The notes under the pieces are model-generated. The model did not search any database. It was not told the DNA's origin and worked only from the letters and a program-made list of their open reading frames with translations. DNA of 64,000 nt from contig OZ025283.1 in assembly GCA_964019165.1 (NCBI GenBank), forward strand, positions 9,878,501 to 9,942,500, in the 5' to 3' direction. This document shows, one piece after another, positions 1 through 12,464 of the stretch. Position numbers and translations under genes: made by a program. Source of the DNA: Mastigias papua. Lineage: Eukaryota; Cnidaria; Scyphozoa; Rhizostomeae; Mastigiidae. Within the stretch, counting starts at the first letter, position 1; each line of letters starts with the position of its first letter.

Positions 1-2
1 AG

Positions 3-146
3 ACTTATGGACAGGAAAAAAGTGTACTCAAGTATCTGCTCAGTGGAGCACCAGTCGAGATCAGACACAAACTTGGGCGGCTATTGAGAAACCAACAAAG
101 TTCTAATCTAAGAAACATTCTAATTCTTGGTATCTCTTTTGTTTGA
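3..146 (+). CDS. possible 3' terminal coding exon of an upstream gene (partial)
   Basis: Frame 3 is open from the window edge for 47 codons to a TGA at 144-146. The predicted residues are mixed and charged (for example SVLKYLLSGAPVEIRHKLGR) and this stretch is richer in GC than the AT-rich sequence after it, which is what a real exon end would look like. I do not recognise a family. It could also be chance, because only 144 bases are visible and no upstream splice site can be tested. Nothing else gene-like is seen up to about 1140. Confidence 0.25.
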   Translation, partial: TYGQEKSVLKYLLSGAPVEIRHKLGRLLRNQQSSNLRNILILGISFV

Positions 147-559
147 GAGTTCCCTTACTCTATCTTAATCGTACTTAAGACATTGATATTTTGTGGCCTG
201 TTTTGTTAATACTAACAGATTTAGTAAAGTGTAAAAGGAAACATAGATGCAATATTCTGTGCTATAACTGAAATGACGGCTGAAGTAAGCTAGCAAGTAG
301 TTTGTTAGAATTTGGTTTGTTGTTGTCTTTTGCTTGGCAATAGCAAGTGATTTTCACTTCATTAGCTAAAATGAAATGCCAAGTGGTAAGTAATAACAAT
401 TTCTTTTCTCCAGAGTTTTTAACTTGGGATCACCATCTTTGCAATCCAGTCGTGATACTCTCTCTCTCTAAATCAGTATTAGGCTTAGGATGTGTCGTCT
501 TCTCACAAAACATCAATAGCTGAATTGTAATTTGCTACACTTCTTTTATAACAATACCT

Positions 560-900
560 AAATTTTTCCGAGGCTCAATATTCTTAAATTTTTCTGATTT
601 TGAGCCTAGAATTGTCCTGAAATTATTCTTAAATACCAAAGGCGTAGCTTCGCCTAAAAATTTAAGGAATATATTCCAATCTTTGTAGGTGTTTTACTAC
701 ATAAAACTAAGCAAGAGTTTATATTTTGTATCGATAATACAAAAGTACATCTGAAAGCAGTATTATAACTGTGATATAAAAAAATTCATATGTCTTGATG
801 AAGCTTGAGCCTCGCATTATTCTTAAATTATTCCTAAATTTCAGCGATTTTAAGCCTCAATATTCTTATAAATTTTATTCTTATAAAAAAGAGTGTAAAT
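560..900. repeat. diverged AT-rich repeat with recurring GAGGCTCAATATTCTTAAAT-like blocks
   Basis: Blocks resembling gaggctcaatattcttaaat recur near 571, 806 and 850 with TTCTTAAATTATTC-type links between them. This looks like an old, degraded interspersed repeat upstream of the zinc-finger gene. No coding potential or clear ends are visible. Confidence 0.35.
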
Positions 901-1193
901 GATTTCATTAGCTTTTGTGACTTGATAGGATCAATGCAATGAATTAGACAGACGAATCAGTGTATGCAGCTTTTGATAGCCCATAAATTATCAAAATCTT
1001 TTGTAATGCTTAATTATCCAGCAAACATGACACCTAATATTCTTTCATACTTGATTTCAGTGTTCTTTGATTTTCTGTTTGATGCGTATTGATGTAGTTG
1101 TGTAAGTGGGTGAAATGAATGTGGAGGAGCTATCTGTGTTGCGATGACTTGGCCCCGAATTGTTGCTGTTGCAACAACAAGTGGTAAAAGGTT

Positions 1194-4100
1194 ATGGCGT
1201 CCAAAGGTAAACTGACGAAAGTTCTTTCATTTAATGCATAGACGTATTTTTAAGCATTTCTGAAGTAGCAGTTAAGCTTATAAAACGCAATTCTCAACCA
1301 ACGGAGAGAGCTACTAGACAGTGGTGTACAAACTGTCAAACATAGCATAGTTGGGTCGCGTAGTTAGGGTGGCCTAGGCCCTGGGATCTGGACTGCAGAG
1401 TGTGACTTTTTCCCACAAGATCTCGAGTGTGCGCAAGCAGAATCTCAGATGTGAATGTGAGCACTTGGCCTAAGCTTTGCACTTGACTTTTTGGCTTACA
1501 ATGTAAAACTATTTAGTTATTTTCTGTTATTTATGTTCTGGAATGGGACTGTAGAACAACTTGCTCAATTGCACTACCCCCTGTCACGCTTTACACTACC
1601 CTGCCACGCCCATTTCCAGGAGTTTATCGTCACTTGAGCAGACCTTACAAGTCTCACGCATTTTGCAAAATTCTCACGCTCACACGCATGGAAGGAAGAT
1701 TTTCACACATATTGTGAAAATTTATATTACTGTTAGATTACTGATGAATTGCAATCATGGATGAGATGAAAATGTTAGTGTTCCCCTGCTCTGCCTACTT
1801 TTTTAGTGATAATGATGATGGTAAAACGAAGTATATTCTTCAAATGATATTCTCCACAAATGTTTGAAATGCTGGGATTCCCCCTTGAGCAGATTTCTCA
1901 CTCACAGAAGCATCACTACAGAGGGGCTAGGGGACATGTCCCCCCAATTTGTCCCCCTCCGTTTTCTCCAAGATCACTTTTGTGATTCGTCCAAATTCAA
2001 GCAGAAAATACTTAAGGGTGTAGGAGATCTCTAGCAAGGTACAACTCATTGGTATATTAAATTGCCTTTGGCATTGATGTTTGACTCCCTTTAGTTGCAA
2101 ATTTTGATGCACATTGTACCATCTGGTGTGGTCCAATAGGGCGTGGCCCATCTAAATACTTCCCCCTTAGTCTGTGGTGGCTGACACCACTCTTGCTCAC
2201 TCATTTTTAATATTGAAGCTTGACAGGTATGCTTGAGGAAAGAATTTTGAGTATGAACTTGCAAAACACTAGGGTCTGGGTCTTGGCTGTTGTTCCTCAG
2301 GGTATTGGGCCTTTAAAGTACACATATTTTGGTGTTGTTTTTCATTTTCATCATATGCAAACAAAGTATCATGTCCACATTTTGGCAGAAAACATTTTAT
2401 AGCATTGCAATCAAGGACTTGTGATAGAACATCAAGCAAAGAACTTTGAACCTGAGTTAAATGTAAGCAAATGGTGTCAAACCATTCTGCAAAGTATGGC
2501 ATGTGCACTCTTGAGACATTTTTGTCCTGAAGCTCCTGCACATTAACTATGATCTGGGTGTAGCCAACCTGAGGGACATCATTCGGGTTTGTTCAAATTA
2601 ATGTGGCAACTCTACCCAGATTGATCACAGCCATAGTACAGAATGTTTTTACTGCAATCTATTAAAGTCTTTATATTGTAATTTATGACTGATAATTTGG
2701 GTTTTTCTGAGTATAGCTTATGCTGTACAAACTTATCCTATATGCATATTGAGTCTATCATTGAAGTGTTAAAGAACAGGGAGGCATTTGATGGGAAAAC
2801 ACAATTTGAGAACAGAAATAATCTTTAATTCAGTAGGAGCTAGTAAATGTTTAAATACCATTGTTGTGTTTGTTTGTTTGTTTGTTGCTGCTTTTTTGTT
2901 TTTTGTGTATGTTGTTAGTTAAATGATTATATGTAACAATGTAAGTTATTGATCTCTGTATGCAAATGAACCAGTTATGTTTACCACTAAATTAGCACAT
3001 TATTTTGTACCCCATTTTGTGAGAGATGTTTGATCATTGGTGTATTATTTTAGATGAACCATTCCAGCTCATTAAGGGTGGATTTAGATTTGATGGTACT
3101 GGTCCATTTTTGCCAAACAGCAATAAGCAATTTGGGATGGAACAAGATGGAGCAGATGCTGATGGTAATAGCTGAAATTAATTCAGTTTCATGAAATGAG
3201 ATTCATAGATTACTTATGCCTATCAAAAGCATATATGGAGGTTTTATGACAAAAAGTTAATTTGAAGTCTATGCAAATTGATCTTCATTTGCTCAAAATA
3301 TGTACTTCACATTTTGTTTGATCTTTTTTGTTATGTAAAAGTAGTTTCATGCATTATTGTGAGGGCAGTTCATGTTTGCTCTGAAGAACCAATTTTGGTA
3401 GATTTCTCCCTTTAGCAAACCTGAACATTGTTTATCCTTTCAGACCACGTTCTTAGATGTGAGCACTGTGGTTTCAAGTATGAAGCAGATGATGAAAGTA
3501 CACACGATTGTGTTTCATGGGAGAATTTTACAAGATACGAATCTGAAAACACCACATTGAGCCAACCACTGGACTTCAAAACAAGAGTAGAACTGGACCA
3601 TAGTGAAAAAGACATTGACATATCAAGCCATAAAGATATGTCCAGTGTAGGTACAGGTTCTGGTGGGTCTTCTACTTCCGAGCCAAAGAGAAGAATCCAG
3701 AGCTTACAACCAGGTCAGTACAGCTTAAATGCGTGTGAGTTCTGTGGGAAAACCTTTGCATACAAAGGTGCTCTCATTAAACATGAAAGGATTCATACTG
3801 GAGAAAAACCATTTGAATGCCATATTTGTGGCAAACGGTTTCCGCAGAAAAGTTATTTGAATCCGCATATACGAACACATAGCGGTGAAAAACCGTTTGA
3901 GTGTAAAGTTTGTGGCAAGAGATTTACTCAGCAAAGCAACCTGAATTGCCATCTACGTGTGCATAGTGGGGATAGACCATATCACTGTAGGGTTTGTTCA
4001 AAATGCTTTTCTCACCCAACGAATTTGGTATCTCACATGAGAACTCATACAGGAGAAAAGCCTTACAAATGTAGTGAATGCGAAAGAAGTTTTAGAAAGC

Positions 4101-4564
4101 GTACGCACTTGGTTGAGCACGCACGCTCCCACAGTGGAGAGAGGCCATATGAATGTCACGTATGTGGTAAGCGGTTTACAACAAGTAATCATTTAACTCC
4201 GCACCTGCGCGTACATAGCGGCGAGAGACCGTTCAAATGTGATGTATGTGGTAAAGGTTTCGCGCAAAGTAGTGACGTAAAGAGGCACTTGCGTACGCAC
4301 AGTGGAGAAAAACCGTTCAAATGTGAAAACTGCGGCAAAAGCTTTGCGCTAAAAGCTAGTCTCAAATCACATCTTCGTGTGCATACAGGAGTGAAACCGT
4401 ATCATTGTGAAGTGTGCGGGAAAGATTTTGCTTATGGGAACAATCTGAAGTTGCATATGCGGACGCACACTGGAGAGAAGCCGTACTGTTGCCCGCATTG
4501 TAAGAAGTTGTTTGCGTATCAAACCAATTTGAAGTCCCATCTTCGTGTTCACAATAATGTTTGA
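1194..4564 (+). CDS. C2H2 zinc-finger protein, ten tandem fingers (3 exons)
   Basis: Coding exons 1194-1206, 3054-3164 and 3444-4564 join in phase to give 414 codons plus TGA. Exon 1 supplies only MASK plus one base; it is chosen because its phase and GTAAAC donor fit the TATTATTTTAG acceptor of exon 2, and the ATG is followed by G. Exon 2 encodes a conserved-looking EPFQLIKGG...GADAD segment. Residues about 47-64 carry an atypical CxxC...HxC cluster. Residues about 139-411 are ten consecutive C-x2-C-x12-H-x3-H fingers joined by TGEKP/SGEKP-type linkers, ending six residues before the stop. Tandem fingers of this kind normally bind DNA in the nucleus; the target cannot be read here. No KRAB, BTB or SCAN domain is visible. 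The exon 3 frame is certain; exon 1 is an inference from phase and splice signals. Confidence 0.8.
1207..3053 (+). other. intron 1 of the zinc-finger gene
   Basis: This 1.85-kb intron runs from a GTAAAC donor to a TATTATTTTAG acceptor. It contains a C/G-run block near 1920-2160 (gggacatgtcccccc-like) that resembles the ends of non-autonomous DNA elements elsewhere in the window, and a short TGTT tetranucleotide run near 2869-2886. No further exon was found. Confidence 0.5.
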
Positions 4565-4923
4565 CGTGTGCAAGCGCACAGCAGAAGAAGATTCGTGCAC
4601 TATAACACTTTCTTCGACCAAGACCTCTGAGGCTTGGAAGAAGCCGGATTCACACACAAACGACATCGAAAGGGAAAAGGAAGACTGCTTCTAAAAGAGT
4701 ATGCGTAAGTCTGCTGGGTAGAATAACTTTCTGGTGAAAGGGGTAGTATTTTGTAGATTGATTTTTTGTACTTTTGTATGAAAGTAGTTTTTTGTAAACC
4801 TTTTTCTCGATTTTGTATTTCCATTTGCTAATCTTTTCTTGCGTATCTTAGATTTAATACAAGCCCTTCTTAATTCACACTGTATTATCGACCATCCTGT
4901 CTTGAACATCGCACAAAGGTATT

Positions 4924-4926
<3 letters not shown>
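4565..4926. other. 3' UTR/intergenic of the zinc-finger gene
   Basis: Sequence after the TGA has no recognisable gene. I see no clean AATAAA in the first 350 bases, so the polyadenylation site is not defined. Confidence 0.3.
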
Positions 4927-5017
<91 letters not shown>

Positions 5018-5096
5018 TGTGTGTGTTTGTGTGTGTGTTTGTGTGTTTGTGTGTATGTGTGTGTGTGTTTGTTTGTTTGTGTGTGTATGTGTGCAT
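4927..5096. repeat. (TG)n microsatellite
   Basis: An uninterrupted TG run occupies about 4927-5010 and grades into TG/TTTG/TATG variants to 5096. Valine-cysteine and histidine-threonine readings across it are artefacts of the repeat. Confidence 0.97.
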
Positions 5097-6511
<1,415 letters not shown>

Positions 6512-7588
6512 TTATATATTGAGATTATACGAAATATAGGTGGGACTTAAATCGGTGGGTGTACTGCGGAGGGAGCATTTTTTATTGCGCATGGCGGATG
6601 TAATGGCATATGGGAACGAGGTTTTTTTACATGTGACAATAACGTTCTTTATGTTTGCAGGTACCTTGTGAATCACGCTGTAAAGGATTTTTGAGAAATT
6701 GTAGACCAAAGTACCAATGAATCATTTCTAGTTTCTCAAAGTTCCTGTGTTTATACTGACTAGCAATATCTCAGGGCCATAAGTATATAATTATGCTTGC
6801 ATTTCCAGACGATGCATTTTCCAGGTGAGTTCTTGAAGTGTATCAAAGCAAAAGTCAAGTTTGACGTATATTCTGGGAAGGGCCTAGTTCGCTGTAGGGC
6901 CTAAGGAGGCCACGTTGCGTTTTTGGTGAAGGGATGTACTATCGACTTATGAATTAGATAGATTGCTTAGCATACTTATTTTGTCACAACCTGTGGCTAG
7001 GAGCTTGCAATATTGCTATTTCTATCGTTGTTCGATGGATTCCTTATCTTCATGGGAGAGAATATTAATGCGGCATGCCTTTCGAATTTCACATCATTGT
7101 ACTTAACAGAATACTTTTGAGTGTATCGTTTGAAAATGAATCTTCTTTTCTTCCAAAGTAGAACGTATGTTAATAATGAATAATTTTGAAAACTGACGTG
7201 AGTTGTCTTGCGTTAAGATTAGGTCCCACTGTGATTCGTGGTATAAAATTGTCATTCTGGTATGTGTGCAATTGATAACGTCGCAGTGTTAGCGTAGAAA
7301 ACTGGACGAACATCCTTCAGATCGATGGATGTTCGGGATAGGAAACTTTGAAGTGATATTTTGATGCTTGCCACGATTGCTTGATATGTTTATTCAAGTC
7401 AACTGTTACATATTAGACTGAGATGTTGCTGTGCCGGGAAGGCGCACGTGAAGTACTTACAATTCAACTCCACTTTATTTGCTCTGTTGTTCACATAGTA
7501 TCCCATTGTGCAGTCGAATTCTTTGTAAAATTCAAAGGACACTACCAATTTTTGTTTCTGTATCTTAACTGTTGAATTAATGTTTTAG
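6512..7588. other. upstream region of the FAM199X-like gene; 5' exon(s) not located
   Basis: The first detected coding exon at 7589 begins in mid-codon and needs two bases from an upstream exon. An ATGCATTTTCCAG|GTGAGT near 6814 has a good donor but the wrong phase if its ATG is the start. The start codon of this gene is therefore unresolved. Confidence 0.35.
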
Positions 7589-10500
7589 GTCCTTTGATCT
7601 GTTTGATTTTGGAGAATCAGGCCAAGATGGAGAAAAAGTCATTTTTGAAGCATTAGGGACAGATATAGAATAGTAAGTCGTTCTCATCGTTTTTTACTGT
7701 ATATAGGAGTTTTAAAAGGCTTTCCTGGATATTTCAAATGTATCTGTGTGTTAGACAAGCATGACAAGTATATTGAAATCTATAAAGTTCCCAATAGCTT
7801 AAAGTTGTTAGTGCTAACACTTTGTATGTCATATGTAAGACAAGACTTTATAGTTGGTCAACCTTTGTAGTAGTATGCTCAATTGATGAATTTTACAAAT
7901 TTTTTTCACAGTGGAATGGTTGATAGTGATTACTATGGCACATCATCTAGTATTTCATCACGATGTAGTTCCAGTGGAACACCATCCTGTGCTTCATCAC
8001 CCTGTTCATCCGACAGAGACTATTCCATAGAAACTTCCAGTTTACATGAAAGCGTATTTGATTTAGATTATGCTGATTTGGGTGCGTTTTTTTGTCATTT
8101 GTGATTTTCATTGATTGTTTGCCTTACCTTGTCAGTAGTTAGAGTTGGATTCTATGTTTTAAATCACTCAATTAATATTGAAGGTGGGAGCTCATTAGCA
8201 ACTGATTTCATACAAAGTCTTTGATGACAGATAGAGAACAAACTGATATTTTCCCACTTTAATGTTTGTGAATGATAACTCAGGTTTATGCTAGGGGCAT
8301 TATAATTGTGATCTGGAGCATCATTCTTTAGGTGTGCTTGCATAATATTACAAACTTGATGTATCTTTCTGCTTTTTTTTAGACTTTGGTATGAATTTTC
8401 ATAGTTGTTTAAGTCCTATTAAAAGATCAAAACATCACCAGCAGGAAGGAACTATTCAGAGAAACATCCCTAGAAGGAGCAACTGCTCTCCAAAACGACA
8501 GAGGAGGAGAAAAGAGCTTGATATTGTGTTGACATGCTCTGAATGTAGATGGTATGGTTGAAACTGAGCTTTTTTAAGAAGAATTTAGTAGGGATTAAAT
8601 GTGAATAGCCACAATGAAACTTGACAAATATCTTCATATAGATTTTTAGTAGTCATTATTCAATGGCTTCTTATTTTATTTATTATGTAGCTAGCTTCTG
8701 GCACTCATGTTCTATGATCTGAATGTTTGCTGTAAATTTTCTTTGTGTTTATCATCCTAATCTTTTTCATTATTGTTTTGTAGGAGTGAGTTAAGTTCAC
8801 AAAAGCAGCAGGAAGTACTTGAATCTTTAATTGACATGGTATCACAAAAACTGGGGTTAAGAGAACAGCTTCAATTAATAAGAATAATATCACCTGATGC
8901 TGATGTCTCACCAAATGACAAAGAATTCTTTATAGGTATATATATATACAATCATTTTGTTCCATTCATAAAATTTTTTGGATTGTATTTGACCTTTTAT
9001 ATCATTTATATTGGGTGAGTGGCCAAGTGGCTAGAGTGCTTGACTGCTGAGCAAAAAAATTGATGGTTCGAGACAAACCATCAGACCACCCTACCTCACT
9101 ATGCTGGCGGCTCTGGATAAGTGTCCCTCTAATTTGGTCCTTGGTGTTTGGTCCTTGTTCCCTTTTTTTTCAGATCCATTCATTACCTTAACAGGTTATA
9201 CCTTCTTACAGGGAATATCTGACCCACTCTATGGACTAGAGTTTTGTCTATAGTTTGATATACTGTCAAAGCAAAAGACATATTCATATGAGGTTACGAA
9301 ATTATACAGCTATGTAAATTTCCACCATCGTTCTGCTGTCTGTTTGATGAATTTTTTATCTTTCATAGATTTCGATTTATTTGACGATGAAAAGTTTCAA
9401 GGTGTTTGTAACTTTGTTAAGCATCATCTGTTTGTTATGAAAGGTAAGTCTGATATTTTACAGTGTACTTAACAAGCACAGTATAGTTTTTGGATTGCAG
9501 AACCCCTGTGAACGTTTTAGCCAGGAAAATATCTAGAAGGTACCTTTTGGTCAAAAATAGCCAGTCACATGTCCATTTGATTTCAGGATAAGCTAACACC
9601 CTATAATGTCTTAAAGATTTTAGACATTTATTTGTCATGGATATGTAACCTGCTTCTATTTTTAATGTTTAGTGCATCTGTTTGAACAAAAATGTTGTTG
9701 AGCATTAATGTGAATATTTGTCTTTTTGGTATTTTCATATATATTACTCTGTTTCCACCTATAGATACAAAACAATCACTGTCTAGTACTGAAAGATATT
9801 CAAGAAGAAGTCCTAAGAGGGTAAGCAAATTATTCAGGGATGGAATTTATCGGTGTGCCAACCTGTTTGATGTGAGATTTCATGCCTGATGTTTTGAATG
9901 GTTTTCTCCTAAGCTTAGTTGAAATTTGTTGAACATGCAGTTAAGCAGTTACCCTAATAGCTCCTCAAGCAATCCCAAGTTTCATGTTGTTTGCCAATTC
10001 AGTGGCATTTATTGCCAAGAAATTAATTTTAAAAGTCAATTCTACCACCAAAACTCAACAACTCACATAGATGGTCGCATTCTCCCCTACATAATTTGTG
10101 GTCTCCTGTCATATGACTTATTATTCACAAGAATTCATAAAAGTACCTGGCAGAATTTTATTGTTGGAGACACTCCAGCTGCTATCTTTACACTCTTCTG
10201 CATTTCTTGTGTTCTTATTTCAGTATTTCAATGTGTATTGTTATGTTTTGTTTTCTACTTCCAGAGAAGGGAACTTGTTACTAACTCAGGCACATGGGAT
10301 GGAAAAGTAAAGTCACAGGAAAAGAAAATACTAGCCAAGACATCAAAGCAAATAAAGAAGGAGAAACGATCAGGCCTTTTCAAACAGGAGCAGGTAGGGT
10401 ATTTGTAGAGTGTTTTTCTTTTTATTTGTCATACTCATATACTGTCAATACATTCCTTTCTGATTGGTACCCTTACAGAGTTGAAACAAGGTAAGTGTAC

Positions 10501-10914
10501 TACTGACTTTCACAGTTTTTGGTTATACTGGCTTTGGTTGTTTTTTATTGATTCAATGCATATTTAAATGTAGTTCTAATTTGTGTAACCTGAAAATGAG
10601 TTCTCCTTCATATCTTATGTCATGTAGCAATACAGATATAATTGACCTATGCACTATATATAAATGTAGAATTTATGCTTTTAATTAATATAGAGGAATA
10701 AGGCCTGGTTTAAGAGAAAATTTTGAAAGTGTTTGTGAAAATGTTCTCTGTTGTGTTAATGCTTCTATCTTCCAACTTACAGATAATCAGTTTATGTATC
10801 AGTTCTACAAGGCAACATCAATTTTTGTATCTATCGTCCTTATTTCAGGTTCTGCTTATCAAAGAAGATGTATCCACAATACCAGAAGAAGAAGAACTGG
10901 ATGTTGTAACTTAA
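7589..10914 (+). CDS. FAM199X: FAM199X orthologue (eight 3' exons; N-terminus missing)
   Basis: Exons 7589-7672, 7912-8081, 8383-8551, 8784-8935, 9369-9443, 9765-9820, 10265-10393 and 10849-10914 all have AG/GT borders and matching phases. They encode 299 residues ending in TAA. Landmarks in order are SFDLFDFGE, a Ser-rich segment (SSSISSRCSSSGTPS), a basic stretch (KRQRRRKE), the diagnostic block KLGLREQLQLIRIISPDA with SPNDKEFF, then FDLFDDEKFQGV, a Lys-rich helix, KRSGLFKQEQ and an acidic C-terminus. The GLREQL...IIxPxAxxSPxDxEF block and the SGLF...EE(x)L tail are hallmarks I recognise from vertebrate FAM199X, a conserved protein of poorly known function. The human protein is about 388 residues, so roughly 90 N-terminal residues lie in unlocated exons. 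A polyadenylation signal follows at 11174. Confidence 0.8.
9013..9270 (+). repeat. tRNA-derived SINE candidate
   Basis: A Pol III A box (tggccaagtgg, 9020-9030) and B box (ggttcgagac, 9065-9074) lie at tRNA-like spacing in the order expected for a Leu/Ser-like tRNA head, within an intron of the FAM199X-like gene. The flanking arms do not fold into an intact cloverleaf, so this is a tRNA-derived repeat rather than a functional tRNA gene. The 3' limit is approximate. Confidence 0.5.
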
Positions 10915-11173
10915 TATTTCTCGAGTATAGATAAAGGAATCTTCATGTTTATTGGATAACCTAGATTTTTGAAATTTTGGCATAAAATTATATTGTCTAA
11001 ATAACTGCAATGGTGGACCTTTCTTTTAGGGTTTCAGCTAGCATTTTGGGGGGTTTCATGTTTTCCCTATATATTAGATGACAGTGCTTTAGAGATTTTT
11101 TGGGGATATTTTGTTATTTTTGTAAGTTAGTAGAAAGCAATTTCCTTGTAATGAAGGGTGTAAAATCAAGCTG

Positions 11174-11179
11174 AATAAA
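11174..11179 (+). terminator. polyadenylation signal AATAAA of the FAM199X-like gene
   Basis: AATAAA lies 260 bases after the TAA at 10912-10914, a normal distance for a 3' UTR; no earlier canonical hexamer was seen. Confidence 0.6.
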
Positions 11180-11796
11180 GCAAGCATAAGTGAAATGTAC
11201 TGAAAGCTTCTTGGCTGACACAGTTCAAACTTTCAAGCTGCAGCATAATGATTGGAATTCCCCAACCAACATATATACCCAGTTTCAATTGACACAAATA
11301 ATATTGTACAGAGTATTGCCAGTGTTTTAATTTCTCATATGTAGACTAGACAGTAAAGTTTCTTATCAATAGAAGAGAACAGAAGCAATACATAGCCTAT
11401 AAACTTGGGAATTGCGGCTTATTAAGTGTTTTTCATATCAGTAAATTCAAAACCTATCCCTTGAAAACTTCTGAGGGGCCCCTTTGTGGCATCAATAACT
11501 CAGGGGCCCTTAAAAGTTGTTCTATCCTGAACCTATGTTGGTTACACCACTGGTCTGTAAGCTCCATATACATTGAAATCCCTGCATGTGAATTTGTATG
11601 GATGAGCTTGCATTGCTCCCAGCCTTAGTGCACGTTTTTTGTTTTACTAGAAGGTTCTCTGGCTTAGTATCGAAAGTTTCTTGAGACTTTCTTAGCAGAA
11701 ATTTTGTAACTCTGATGTTTTGTGCTTATGTACTCCCAAAAACAGAAAGCACACCATGCGGTAATACTGTGTTACAAATACAGGCAGGGGCAACAC

Positions 11797-11966
11797 CAGT
11801 GGTGGTTTTAGGGGGCCGGGGGCCATGGCCCCAGGCCCCGCACTTTTGGTAATCCAGAAGGGGCCCGCGTCTAAGAAAAAATTGAAAAGAAATCTCAGAC
11901 ACTTTCAAACAAGGGCCCCGCAGATGACTTCGGCCCCGGGCCCCGCGATCCCTAAAACCGCCACTG
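11797..11966. mobile_element. hAT-like MITE (170 bp)
   Basis: Ends are inverted repeats beginning CAGTGGTGGTTTTAGGG and, read from the other strand, CAGTGGCGGTTTTAGGG. The flanks are an 8-bp duplication with one mismatch: ggcaacac at 11789-11796 and ggcaacag at 11967-11974. CAGTGGCGG-type ends plus 8-bp duplications fit hAT-derived MITEs. The interior is GC-rich and non-coding. Confidence 0.75.
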
Positions 11967-12179
11967 GGCAACAGAAACAGTGCACTGGCATACATAGAGC
12001 ACTCTATCTTATGAAATGATGCGGGTATAACCCTAGAGAGTACCACTTTCCTTCTAAAGGTTTCATGTGGGCCTAAGCAGCTGGGGAAATTCTTTGATTT
12101 TGTCGACACTACTGGAGAAAGCATTGGGCCTACTGGGGGCTTTATCTCAGTAGAAAGTGTGTTAAAAAATGGCCTGAAC

Positions 12180-12464
12180 TTTTGTATATAGGTACATTAG
12201 TGAAGAGGACTATTTTGAAAGGAAAACGAACGCGGAAGTTGGTGACTATTTCCCGCGCCAAATGATGCGGAAGTGTTGCACCATAGCGACCGCAACACGT
12301 GTTTATAGTTACGTTGACGTAATGCGTCACGAACGAACACGAGGCCACGCAATAATGGCTATCATTTGGATTTTGACTGTCTGTTGATACACAATGGCTT
12401 TCATGTCTGAAGACACAATAGGCAGAAATGAAACATAAGACCCAATGTTGCAACGACGCGGGAT
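12180..12464 (+). promoter_or_regulatory. likely promoter of the NEK-like gene
   Basis: The 280 bases before the kinase ATG are unusually rich in CpG for this window. They include TGACGTAA (12315-12322), a CREB/ATF-type site, followed by TGCGTCAC, and an imperfect RFX X-box-like pair of half sites, GTTGCA...AGCGAC, near 12274-12289 with a spacer longer than consensus. NEK kinases often work at cilia and centrosomes, where RFX control is common, but the match here is weak. Confidence 0.35.

Noticed and set aside
3412..4666. Antisense open frames over the zinc-finger exon
   Set aside because: Shadows of a strongly biased coding exon; no domains.
9013..9090. Functional tRNA gene
   Set aside because: A and B boxes are present but the acceptor and anticodon arms do not pair; called a SINE head instead.
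9926..10408. 160-residue frame ending in the KRSGLFKQEQ exon
   Set aside because: Only 10265-10393 is exon (AG/GT borders, phase, homology); the upstream part is intron.
11726..12124. 132-residue minus-strand frame
   Set aside because: Crosses a hAT-like MITE; no family resemblance.
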